Shown here piece by piece: positions 1-5,833 of a stretch of DNA of 7,197 bases. Under the pieces are notes generated by a model. That model saw nothing but the letters and a program-made list of their open reading frames with translations, was not told the origin of the DNA and made no database searches. Source of the DNA: Woeseia sp. Lineage in GTDB: Bacteria; Pseudomonadota; Gammaproteobacteria; Steroidobacterales; Woeseiaceae. Position numbers and translations under genes: made by a program. The DNA lies in NCBI GenBank assembly GCA_018701055.1, contig JABIUH010000482.1, positions 1 to 7,197 on the forward strand, written 5' to 3'. Every line of letters starts with the position of its first letter. Position 1 is the stretch's first letter.

Positions 1-775
1 CGTCAAAAATGCGCTCGATTTCGCGACTCCCCAAACTGGCCCCAAAGAATTGGGCAGCGAGATCGGGGATCTGATGTGCCTCATCGAGAATAATCGCCTC
101 AGCACCGGGCAAAAACTCGACGAAGCCCTCCTCTTTTAACGCCAGATCAGCCAACAACAAGTGATGATTGACGACCACCAGGTCGGCTTCCTGAGCCGCT
201 CGACGTGCTCTGACCACATGACACTTTTGATAGACAGGGCATTTCGAGCCTAAGCAGTTATCGGCCGTTGACGTGACCAGTGGCCATACCCCGGAGTCCT
301 CGGCAACATCGAGCAATTCGGCTTTGTCGCCCGTTTTAGTTCTATGTTGCCAACCACTAATCGCGTACAAATCATCGTGTAAAATGTCAGATGAAACCTG
401 ACTCGCGACCGTTTCCAATCGATGCAAACAAAGATAGTTCGATCGACCTTTCAACAATGCGGTGGTTACCGGACGTCCAACCGCCTTGGACAAAAGTGGC
501 AAATCACGATGATAAAGTTGATCCTGAAGCGCCTTGGTGCCGGTCGAAATAATGGTCTTTCGACCACTCATTAACGCCGGCAGCAAATAGGCAAACGTTT
601 TGCCCGTACCGGTGCCCGCCTCGACCACCAATTGGCTTGAGTTGGCGATCGTTTCGGCAACTGCTTCAGCCATCCACGCCTGCCCTTCCCGCGGTTGGAA
701 TCCGGGGAGGTGAGGTATTAAGGGGCTTTTTGGGCCAAAGAATTCGGTTAGAGACAGCACTGCGGCAATATACAT
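1..775 (-). CDS. yoaA: ATP-dependent DNA helicase YoaA (DinG/XPD-like, N-terminal part)
   Basis: Translating the minus strand from the ATG at 775 gives 258 residues with no stop before the left edge, so the C-terminal half lies outside the window. Visible features are the Q-like region GFQPREGQ (25-32), Walker A EAGTGTGKT (52-60), four cysteines placed as in Fe-S helicases (C116, C174, C179, C185), the VVNHHL motif (200-206) and the Walker B box DEAH (231-234). The stretches KGRSNYLCL and DNCLGSKCP fit YoaA better than DinG. The family consists of 5'-3' superfamily 2 helicases with a 4Fe-4S cluster; E. coli YoaA works with the HolC (chi) clamp-loader subunit in repair of stalled forks. No clear Shine-Dalgarno sequence precedes the ATG. 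An in-frame GTG at 760 is an alternative start, but family members begin a few residues before the GFxPR region, which fits 775. The gene lies downstream of a decayed gene on the same strand, 58 nt away. Confidence 0.93.
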   Translation of the reverse strand, partial: MYIAAVLSLTEFFGPKSPLIPHLPGFQPREGQAWMAEAVAETIANSSQLVVEAGTGTGKTFAYLLPALMSGRKTIISTGTKALQDQLYHRDLPLLSKAVGRPVTTALLKGRSNYLCLHRLETVASQVSSDILHDDLYAISGWQHRTKTGDKAELLDVAEDSGVWPLVTSTADNCLGSKCPVYQKCHVVRARRAAQEADLVVVNHHLLLADLALKEEGFVEFLPGAEAIILDEAHQIPDLAAQFFGASLGSREIERIFD

Positions 776-833
776 TGCTCGGCCGCAAATGAATTCAATA
801 AATTGATCAGAATCGGGCTAAAAGTCTCGCAGG

Positions 834-1473
834 CTAGCGCTGTCCGGCAATATTACGTAGCGCATGTTGATCTGCTTTGATCGAGACCTGTAAGTACGGG
901 TCCTCTGTCGTATAACGGGCGGACGTGAAATCCTTGTCGTGGAAACCGGCGATGTTGTAACCGACGATGACCCACATGTTATCGCGTACGTTAAAGCCGA
1001 CGTCTAAACCGAAGTCGTAGTCAAACTACTTTCGATTCATACGAATGATAAACGCTGGTATGTGCGCTCCAGTCCCACTTGCTCTTGAAGCCGCGACGAA
1101 AATCGACGCCGAACAAATCGGTATAGCCCGAAAACTCCTGATTGTCGAATATGCTCTTCACTAATTTGAATGTATATTGCAATGACAACTGGGTTCGCAG
1201 ACTGATGCGGCGGGTCACGTTTAGATTATTGATCAGCCGTTGCCTCTCTTCTCTTTGCAGCAAGAGCTCTGTGTCTTCAACAATGACATCAATACGATTC
1301 AATATTGACCAGCGGCTTTCCGATTTGCGCCACGCCCAGCCAAATTTAAAATTGGCCGCTGCGAAAAAGCGTCGGGATTGGTTGGCCGGAGATGGTGTGG
1401 AGGCGTTGGCGAGTGAGTCAAGCGATATGGAGCAACTAGCGCAGGTTAGTTCGCATCTCGTCAAGCAATCCAA
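834..1473 (-). pseudogene. Truncated, frameshifted C-terminal fragment of an outer-membrane beta-barrel protein
   Basis: A minus-strand frame opening near 1473 runs to a TGA at 1021-1023. From about residue 36 (FFAAANFKFGWAWR) it reads as alternating polar and hydrophobic strands typical of a beta-barrel (LSLQYTFKLV, FSGYTDLFGVDFRRG, TSVYHSYES). Removing one T from the run at 1023-1025 restores the frame: VVDYDFGLDVGFNV, then DNMWVIVGYN, GFHDKDF, and KADQHALRNIAGQR with a TAG at 834-836. Together that is about 212 residues. From memory, this ending is common at the C-terminus of very large gammaproteobacterial surface proteins, some carrying DUF11 repeats; the name is uncertain. The upstream part is missing: the frame closes inside the neighbouring small gene, and residues 1-35 do not look like barrel. 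It is best read as a relic, truncated at the 5' end and broken by one base. A sequencing error could explain the frameshift but not the missing N-terminal bulk. The nominal TTG start is not credible as a working start. Confidence 0.72.
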
Positions 1474-1736
1474 TAGCTGGGCTTCTCAAGGACGCCAGCC
1501 TCTTCCATTAACTTTGCGAGATCTGGGTCCGCAAACATCCCAGACGCCATGGCATTCGCATCATCCACACTTCCTGTGGTATCCCACACGATGAGAAAGC
1601 TGTTGCGGTCATCGGTGCTGTGGAAGTGACCTGCTTCGATCAGGCCTCCAGCTTTGCGCCGTTCAGCGTCTGCGTCGTAGCCCTGCTTCCACTCGTCATA
1701 ATTTCGGACTTTATGTGTCGCGAATATGCGTGCCAT
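1461..1736 (-). CDS. Small dimeric alpha/beta-barrel (ferredoxin-like) protein of unknown function
   Basis: This is a 91-residue protein beginning MARIFATHKVRNYDEWKQGYDADAERRKAGGL and ending LEKPSYWIA (both quoted in part only as landmarks). The pattern is a first strand (3-8), a helix with DYDEW-like YDEW (13-16) and an RRKAGG turn (26-31), then a hydrophobic strand SFLIVWDT (46-53), a helix with a DPDLAKLMEEAG segment (70-81) and a last strand. This suits the dimeric alpha/beta-barrel fold shared with antibiotic-biosynthesis-monooxygenase-like and related small proteins. Function cannot be assigned. The frame extends 19 codons upstream to an ATG at 1793, but the ATG at 1736 has a strong GGGAGG six bases before it and coincides with the conserved N-terminus, so I chose 1736. 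It is divergent from pckG across about 230 nt and overlaps the relic's open frame by 13 nt. No signal peptide or membrane segment is visible. Confidence 0.8.
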   Translation of the reverse strand: MARIFATHKVRNYDEWKQGYDADAERRKAGGLIEAGHFHSTDDRNSFLIVWDTTGSVDDANAMASGMFADPDLAKLMEEAGVLEKPSYWIA

Positions 1737-1742
1737 TGATGA

Positions 1743-1748
1743 CCTCCC
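1743..1748 (-). promoter_or_regulatory. Shine-Dalgarno GGGAGG of the small alpha/beta-barrel gene
   Basis: On the minus strand GGGAGG lies six bases before the ATG at 1736-1734. It is the best ribosome binding site in the window and decides the 91-residue start over the longer 110-residue reading. Confidence 0.8.
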
Positions 1749-1801
1749 AGGTTCATTTGAAGAATTGATCCATTCCAATTTGTGCTCTTTCACGCCGGCA
1801 C

Positions 1802-1830
1802 TCGGATTGACTATGAAATAGTCAATCCGA
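1802..1830. promoter_or_regulatory. Perfect 12-bp inverted repeat in the divergent intergenic region
   Basis: The arms TCGGATTGACTA (1802-1813) and TAGTCAATCCGA (1819-1830) are exact reverse complements around a 5-nt TGAAA loop. No T-run follows on either strand, so it does not look like an intrinsic terminator. It lies 66 nt before the small gene's start on one side and 136 nt before pckG on the other. An operator for a dimeric regulator, or a hairpin in a leader, are both possible. Each arm contains TTGACT, close to a -35 hexamer, but I see no convincing -10 at the right distance. Confidence 0.55.
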
Positions 1831-1893
1831 AGCTCATCACACTAAAAGCCAATAATCGTGCACTCTGCATCACCCAAATGGTGCATGGCTATG

Positions 1894-1899
1894 TATAAT
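1894..1899 (+). promoter_or_regulatory. Candidate -10 box TATAAT upstream of pckG
   Basis: A consensus TATAAT lies 66 nt before the pckG ATG. No recognisable -35 box lies 16-18 nt upstream, so if used it would probably need an activator. Weak evidence: a single hexamer match. Confidence 0.3.
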
Positions 1900-1914
1900 C
1901 CTCACCCTCGATTT

Positions 1915-1935
1915 GGCCAGCCCTATGGGGTGGCC
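1915..1935 (+). promoter_or_regulatory. GC-rich hairpin in the pckG leader
   Basis: The arms GGCCAGCCC (1915-1923) and GGGGTGGCC (1927-1935) pair with one mismatch around a 3-nt TAT loop. It would lie in the 5' leader if transcription starts just after the TATAAT at 1894-1899, and ends 30 nt before the ATG. It could affect mRNA stability or translation, or be chance; no T-run follows. Confidence 0.3.
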
Positions 1936-1965
1936 TGTGACTGCCTTCCGATAAAGAGACGCACT

Positions 1966-3717
1966 ATGACCACCACGCTTTCGACCCTTCAAGAATGGGT
2001 AGATTCCGTAGCTCAATTGACTCAACCCGACCAAATTCACTGGTGCGACGGAAGCCAGGCGGAAAACGACCGCCTTGTATCTGAAATGTGCGCCGACGGC
2101 ATATTGTCGCCGCTAAATGACGAAGACTTTCCCGACTGCTACTTACATCTGTCCGATCCGTCCGATGTTGCCCGAGTCGAGCACTTAACCTTCGTTTGCA
2201 CTTCGGCTCAGGACGATGCAGGGCCCAATAATCATTGGATGGAGCCTGCGGACGCTCACGAGAAGATCGACGCGTTGTTTGCTGGCGCGATGCAGGGCCG
2301 TACGATGTACGTTATCCCCTACTGCATGGGCCCGATCGATTCCCCGTATGCCCGCTTGGGTGTGGAAATCACGGACAGCGCCTATGTTGTTGCGAACATG
2401 CGCCTCATGACGCGCATGGGCACCAATGCACTACAACGCATTGAAACCGAAGGTACTTTCGTCAAAGGACTGCACTCGACCGGTGATCTGGATCCAGATC
2501 GACGCTTCATCATGCATTTCCCGGAAGAACTCGCTATCAAGAGCTTTGGCTCCGGTTACGGCGGCAACGCCCTCCTTGGCAAAAAGTGCCACGCACTGCG
2601 TATTGCGAGTTTCCAGGCTCGCGCCGAAGGCTGGTTGGCTGAGCATATGCTCATCGTCGGCATCGAAAACCCTGCTGGCGAAACAAACTATGTTGCATGC
2701 GCCTTCCCGTCAGCCTGTGGCAAGACCAATTTGGCCATGTTAATTCCACCAGAATCGCATTCGGGTTGGAAGGTCTGGACGTTGGGGGATGATATCGCCT
2801 GGCTACATCTGGATAGCGAAGGTCAGTTGCGGGCGATCAATCCAGAAGCCGGCTATTTCGGCGTTGTACCCGGGACCAACGAAAAAACCAACAAAAATGC
2901 CTACGACATGATTCACCGCGACACGATCTTTACCAATGTTGCGACCACTGCCAACAATCAACCGTGGTGGGAAGACAAAAAAGATGGCGAGCCCAGTATT
3001 GACTGGCGTGGCAACAAATACGACGCTGAAAACGGACCGGCGGCGCATCCAAATTCACGGTTTACTGTCTCTGCAACAAACAATGCCTCTTATTCCAGCC
3101 TAGCGGAGGCCCCGGAAGGCGTGCCCATTTCGGCGCTCGTGTTCGGCGGACGGCGCAAAGAACTCGCTCCGTTGGTTTATGAAGCGAAAGACTGGAAACA
3201 CGGTGTTTTGGTCGGCGCAGGCGTCGCATCAGAAACAACTGCAGCGAATGTCGGGGAAGTCGGCGTCGTACGCAGGGATCCAATGGCGATGAAGCCGTTT
3301 TGTGGCTACAACTTCGCCGACTATTGGAGCCATTGGCTTTCGTTCGCTGAACGCTCGGACAAATTGCCACGCATTTTTCACGTTAACTGGTTTCGCCAGG
3401 ACGACAGCGGCAAATTCCTGTGGCCTGGATTTGGTGAGAATCTGCGGGTCATTCGTTGGATCATTGATCGTTGTGAAGGCCGCGTTGATGCACGCAGCAC
3501 GCCGATTGGCTACCTGCCCAACGCATCCGACATCGATACCTCAGGTCTCGATGTCTCTGCGGATATCATGGACGCGTTATTGTCGGTCAACCTGGAGGCA
3601 TGGCGCGACGAAATGCATTCCGTTGGCGAGTATCTGGATAGCTACGGAGAACGCTTGCCTGCTGCACTAAAGAAAGAGCAGGAAACGGTACTTGAGGATC
3701 TAGAAAAGGCGAGTTGA
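1966..3717 (+). CDS. pckG: Phosphoenolpyruvate carboxykinase (GTP)
   Basis: This 583-residue protein has the usual length for GTP-type PEPCK (about 600). It converts oxaloacetate and GTP to PEP, GDP and CO2, the committed cytosolic step of gluconeogenesis. Visible motifs in order are GSGYGGNALLGKKC with the metal lysine K207, metal histidine H227 in AEHML, the P-loop FPSACGKTN (247-255) with the mobile active-site cysteine C251, GDDIAW (274-279) with metal aspartate D276, NPEAGYFGVVPGTN (292 on), PNSRF (362-366) and NWFRQD (474-479). Spacing matches the rat enzyme (K244, H264, C288, D311), with one extra residue before the aspartate. No key residue is missing. The frame stays open 36 codons further upstream to a GTG at 1858, but those residues do not resemble PEPCK, and the ATG at 1966 starts where family proteins begin. 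The Shine-Dalgarno there is weak (AAGAGA). It is monocistronic, ending seven nt before a bidirectional terminator. Confidence 0.97.
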   Translation: MTTTLSTLQEWVDSVAQLTQPDQIHWCDGSQAENDRLVSEMCADGILSPLNDEDFPDCYLHLSDPSDVARVEHLTFVCTSAQDDAGPNNHWMEPADAHEKIDALFAGAMQGRTMYVIPYCMGPIDSPYARLGVEITDSAYVVANMRLMTRMGTNALQRIETEGTFVKGLHSTGDLDPDRRFIMHFPEELAIKSFGSGYGGNALLGKKCHALRIASFQARAEGWLAEHMLIVGIENPAGETNYVACAFPSACGKTNLAMLIPPESHSGWKVWTLGDDIAWLHLDSEGQLRAINPEAGYFGVVPGTNEKTNKNAYDMIHRDTIFTNVATTANNQPWWEDKKDGEPSIDWRGNKYDAENGPAAHPNSRFTVSATNNASYSSLAEAPEGVPISALVFGGRRKELAPLVYEAKDWKHGVLVGAGVASETTAANVGEVGVVRRDPMAMKPFCGYNFADYWSHWLSFAERSDKLPRIFHVNWFRQDDSGKFLWPGFGENLRVIRWIIDRCEGRVDARSTPIGYLPNASDIDTSGLDVSADIMDALLSVNLEAWRDEMHSVGEYLDSYGERLPAALKKEQETVLEDLEKAS

Positions 3718-3724
3718 TCTGCCG

Positions 3725-3786
3725 ATTAGGGTCAGAGTAAAAAAAACCGGCACGATACGCCGGTTTTTTTTTACTCTGACCCTAAT
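3725..3786. repeat. REP-like inverted repeat with GGGTCAGAGT arms (copy 1)
   Basis: The outer arms (3725-3738 and 3773-3786) are perfect 14-nt reverse complements containing GGGTCAGAGT. Inward, A8 pairs with T9 (one-base bulge) and CCGGC with GCCGG, around a 7-nt loop (3752-3758). The same ten-base arm forms a second inverted repeat at 5801-5827, so this looks like a dispersed family. From memory, similar GGGTCAGAGT palindromes accompany REP-associated tyrosine transposases in gammaproteobacteria; that link is inference. No transposase gene is in the window. The element carries the stop codon of the cyclase gene. Confidence 0.7.
3739..3772. terminator. Bidirectional intrinsic terminator between pckG and the cyclase gene
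   Basis: The stem CCGGC (3747-3751) / GCCGG (3759-3763) is flanked by A8 (3739-3746) and T9 (3764-3772), giving a U-run after the stem on both strands. It serves the plus-strand pckG transcript and the minus-strand cyclase transcript, which converge here. It forms the centre of the larger inverted repeat at 3725-3786. Confidence 0.85.
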
Positions 3787-4679
3787 GCCAAATCAGTCTT
3801 GCAGACGAAGTGAATGGCCAGCGAAGTACCTGCTTTTGCTGCCCGCCCAAGGCCAATGATGCCCTCTCCTGATAGTTCTGAGCTATCACGGCGAACGAAT
3901 ATTTCCTCACCTTGGCCATTTTCCAGGAAAGTTCCGTTAGTACTCTGATCAATGAGCAAAAACTTTCCACGGCGCATCTCGACGCGCGCATGAATACGAG
4001 AAATCAAATTACCTTTTACCACCAGGTCATTCTCGTCGGCTCTACCCATATTTATATTATTGCGTGATTCATCTACCATTACAGACGTGTCGCGAAAGGA
4101 TAAGACCAGTCTTGACGGCCCATTTGACTTCGATTCCCAGTCAATCGTCGGTAACATGCTCGTCGCCTCTTCGGGTTGCCACAACAACTCAAACAAAGCG
4201 ACCTCGTCAAGGCGCCCGCGTAAAGTCGCAACGTCGATTTGTCGAGTTTGAGCGCGCCATTCTTCGCTCATTTGATCAACGCTCGTGCCGGAAATAATGA
4301 TTTGCTTGGATTTAGCCTGCGACGTCATGCGATTAGCGGTGTGCACCGCCGCGCCAAAGATATCGTTCTGTTCCTGAACGACCGGCCCGTAATGACAGCC
4401 AATACGAATAGTGACATTCATATCGTCAACGCCCGAGCTGATGCGTTTTTGCATTTGGCCCGCAGCGCCCATGGCCTCATCAACAGAGGGAAACGTCGAC
4501 ATGACCTCATCACCGATGGTTTTGATGACGGTGCCATTAAACTGGTACGTTGCGTCCTTCATGATGTCGAGACAACGGGCCACCGTTTCGCTGGCCTTGG
4601 TATCACCAAATTTGTCATACAGCTGGGTACTGCCGACAACATCAGCGAATAGAATCGCGACTTCGAGGTCTTTGGCCAT
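3771..4679 (-). CDS. Class III adenylate/guanylate cyclase domain fused to a C-terminal FHA domain
   Basis: This is a 302-residue soluble protein. Residues 5-165 form a class III cyclase domain: FADVVGST with metal aspartate D13, KTIGDEVM with base-selecting K53 and metal aspartate D57, DIFGAAVHTANRM with D106 and transition-state arginine R117. K53 plus D106 point to ATP rather than GTP. The asparagine usual before xxxR in this motif is histidine here (H113), so activity may be altered. Residues about 190-293 form an FHA domain with its phosphothreonine-binding set: G212/R213, S227/R228, H230 and N248/G249. No membrane segment or signal peptide is visible. A likely role is cAMP synthesis or signalling controlled by binding to a phosphothreonine partner, but no kinase gene is nearby. 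The last residues (LGSE) and the TAA come from the inverted repeat. The Shine-Dalgarno is weak; the ATG at 4679 is chosen because the cyclase domain starts within a few residues. It has its own upstream region with two palindromes. Confidence 0.9.
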   Translation of the reverse strand: MAKDLEVAILFADVVGSTQLYDKFGDTKASETVARCLDIMKDATYQFNGTVIKTIGDEVMSTFPSVDEAMGAAGQMQKRISSGVDDMNVTIRIGCHYGPVVQEQNDIFGAAVHTANRMTSQAKSKQIIISGTSVDQMSEEWRAQTRQIDVATLRGRLDEVALFELLWQPEEATSMLPTIDWESKSNGPSRLVLSFRDTSVMVDESRNNINMGRADENDLVVKGNLISRIHARVEMRRGKFLLIDQSTNGTFLENGQGEEIFVRRDSSELSGEGIIGLGRAAKAGTSLAIHFVCKTDLALGSE

Positions 4680-4764
4680 CCGTTAATTTTACCCAGTTAC
4701 GCCATAAGAAATCCGCGCACAAGTACCATTCTGAACGGTCACCGGGAGCGATAACTTATTGATT

Positions 4765-4805
4765 TAATGTACATTATGTCTAATTCGAGTGCCTAATGTA
4801 CATTA
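4765..4805. promoter_or_regulatory. Two identical 12-bp palindromes TAATGTACATTA, probable operator pair
   Basis: Exact copies of the self-complementary sequence TAATGTACATTA lie at 4765-4776 and 4794-4805, 29 bp apart centre to centre. They are 86-126 bp upstream of the cyclase start. On the minus strand a TATAAT (4807-4802) overlaps the second copy and a CATAAT (4778-4773) overlaps the first; neither has a good -35, but overlap with -10-like boxes would suit repressor sites. The likely regulated gene is the cyclase. The regulator is unknown. Confidence 0.55.
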
Positions 4806-4821
4806 TATCTTTTAGCGACAA

Positions 4822-4845
4822 GCCACTAAATTGTGGCGTTTTTTT
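4822..4845 (+). terminator. Terminator-like hairpin, plus-oriented
   Basis: The stem GCCAC (4822-4826) / GTGGC (4833-4837) with a 6-nt loop is followed by G and then T7 (4839-4845). The U-run follows the stem on the plus strand, yet no plus-strand gene lies upstream (both neighbours are on minus). On the minus strand the hairpin comes just after the methyltransferase stop but without a U-run, so it would be a weak terminator there. It may end a short noncoding transcript or be an imperfect methyltransferase terminator. Confidence 0.45.
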
Positions 4846-4847
4846 AG

Positions 4848-5666
4848 CTACTTTTCAGCAACAATATACGCTATCCAAGCCAGATCCGCCTCACCCTTCT
4901 CTTCAGGTGTGAATTCGCCGTTACCCTCGCCATCTTCATCCTCGCCCTCCCAATACAGGGTCGCCTTACTAAAGCCTGCCTCGACTAAGACTTCACGAAT
5001 TTCAGGTGCTGACCACAGGCGCCAATCGTAGGTAAACGCCTTTTTGATTTTGGAACCATCCGGGAAACGGAAATGGATGTGGCAGCGAATATAGTTTGTG
5101 ACCGGGTGAAATTTGGCTTGGTGCCAAATGTAGGTAAATCCTTTGTGCTTAGTTTTCTCTTTGGTTTCTTCTTGCGCTTCTGGGCCGCCGAACATATCCA
5201 CGAAAAATACACCGTCGTCTTTTAGACCGGCATGGGCTCTTTCAAAATAGGTTCGTAACTGATCGCGAGTATTAAAAATGAAGTAGCTGAAATTAAATGC
5301 CGCCAAAATGTCGACGCTAGGCGCGTCAACCGTCAAAACATCCGATTCAATCAAGCGAACTCTCGCTTGGTCAGCTGATGGCAATCGACTCACCCGGTTA
5401 GTTCTGCCCCACTCTAAAACGGAAGGTTCAATATCGACGCCAATGGCCTGAAAAGACTCGCCTTGTTTCACCCATTCGCAAGAAGCGCTGGCGGTGCCAC
5501 AAAAGTCTTCGCGAAAAAGGTGCGCCGTACGACCACTAAGTTCATTGAACGTTTTTTGCAAAAATTCGACTTCGTGCTCAACGTTCTGCACTGATCGTTC
5601 GTAAAGATCGTGGAGGTCAGCCTGCTCGGCCATTGTTTTGTGGGTGCTTAACGGTTTGACGCTCAT
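4848..5666 (-). CDS. Class I SAM-dependent methyltransferase, substrate unknown
   Basis: This is a 272-residue soluble protein with a Rossmann-type methyltransferase core. Motif I is FREDFCGTAS (51-60), the acidic loop binding the ribose is GVDIEP (76-81), an SDV at 108-110 fits the adenine-contacting position, and hydrophobic strands follow at 119-130 and 153-158 (VFFVDMFGG). The C-terminal part holds mixed strands (about 177-240), a very acidic stretch (EGEDEDGEGNGE, 240-251) and a final strand AWIAYIVA. It belongs to the broad Methyltransf_25-like group; whether it methylates a small molecule, protein or RNA cannot be told. The start at 5666 gives a complete N-terminal helix region; a second in-frame ATG at 5633 has no better ribosome binding site. 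It stands alone: 168 nt from the cyclase gene and 167 nt from dusA, all on the minus strand. The upstream 167 nt hold a REP-like repeat and no convincing promoter. Confidence 0.88.
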   Translation of the reverse strand: MSVKPLSTHKTMAEQADLHDLYERSVQNVEHEVEFLQKTFNELSGRTAHLFREDFCGTASASCEWVKQGESFQAIGVDIEPSVLEWGRTNRVSRLPSADQARVRLIESDVLTVDAPSVDILAAFNFSYFIFNTRDQLRTYFERAHAGLKDDGVFFVDMFGGPEAQEETKEKTKHKGFTYIWHQAKFHPVTNYIRCHIHFRFPDGSKIKKAFTYDWRLWSAPEIREVLVEAGFSKATLYWEGEDEDGEGNGEFTPEEKGEADLAWIAYIVAEK

Positions 5667-5800
5667 CGCTCAAAAGTCTCGTAGGTTCTGAAAAGGATTT
5701 TAGAAAATTTGTGCGCGCATTGTAGCGGTATGGAGAACAACAATCACCCGGTCTGTAGATTCTGGACACGCAATCCACGGACTATACAATCGGCACATTC

Positions 5801-5827
5801 GGGGTCAGAGTCTGCGACTCTGACCCT
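5801..5827. repeat. REP-like inverted repeat with GGGTCAGAGTC arms (copy 2)
   Basis: The arms GGGTCAGAGTC (5802-5812) and GACTCTGACCC (5816-5826) are perfect 11-bp reverse complements around a 3-nt TGC loop, with a possible G-T pair outside. It starts seven nt beyond the dusA stop and shares the ten bases GGGTCAGAGT with the repeat at 3725-3786. There is no T-run on either strand, so it is not a standard intrinsic terminator, though the hairpin could block 3' exonucleases on dusA mRNA. Confidence 0.72.
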
Positions 5828-5833
5828 TGGGTA

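Noticed and set aside
1142..1594. Plus-strand open frame of 150 codons across the barrel relic and small gene
   Set aside because: It is antisense to better supported sequence, and its translation has no recognisable domain or hydrophobic pattern.
1737..1793. Longer start (ATG at 1793) for the small alpha/beta-barrel protein
   Set aside because: A strong GGGAGG precedes the ATG at 1736 and would lie inside the longer reading; the conserved fold begins at MARIF.
1858..1965. A 36-codon N-terminal extension of pckG starting at a GTG
   Set aside because: The extra residues do not resemble PEPCK, the GTG lacks a ribosome binding site, and the ATG at 1966 gives the normal family start.
3062..3370. 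Minus-strand open frame inside pckG
   Set aside because: It lies opposite strongly conserved PEPCK motifs and has composition expected of a shadow frame.
4768..4802. The TGTACA pair as a LitR/CarH-type light-regulator box
   Set aside because: The known PplR/LitR arrangement has 12 nt between half sites; here the gap is 23 nt and no light-response gene is nearby.
820..5685. Near-identical 14-mers AAAAGTCTCGCAGG (820-833) and AAAAGTCTCGTAGG (5672-5685)
   Set aside because: A 13-of-14 match between two sites is expected several times by chance in 7 kb, and there is no palindrome or shared context.
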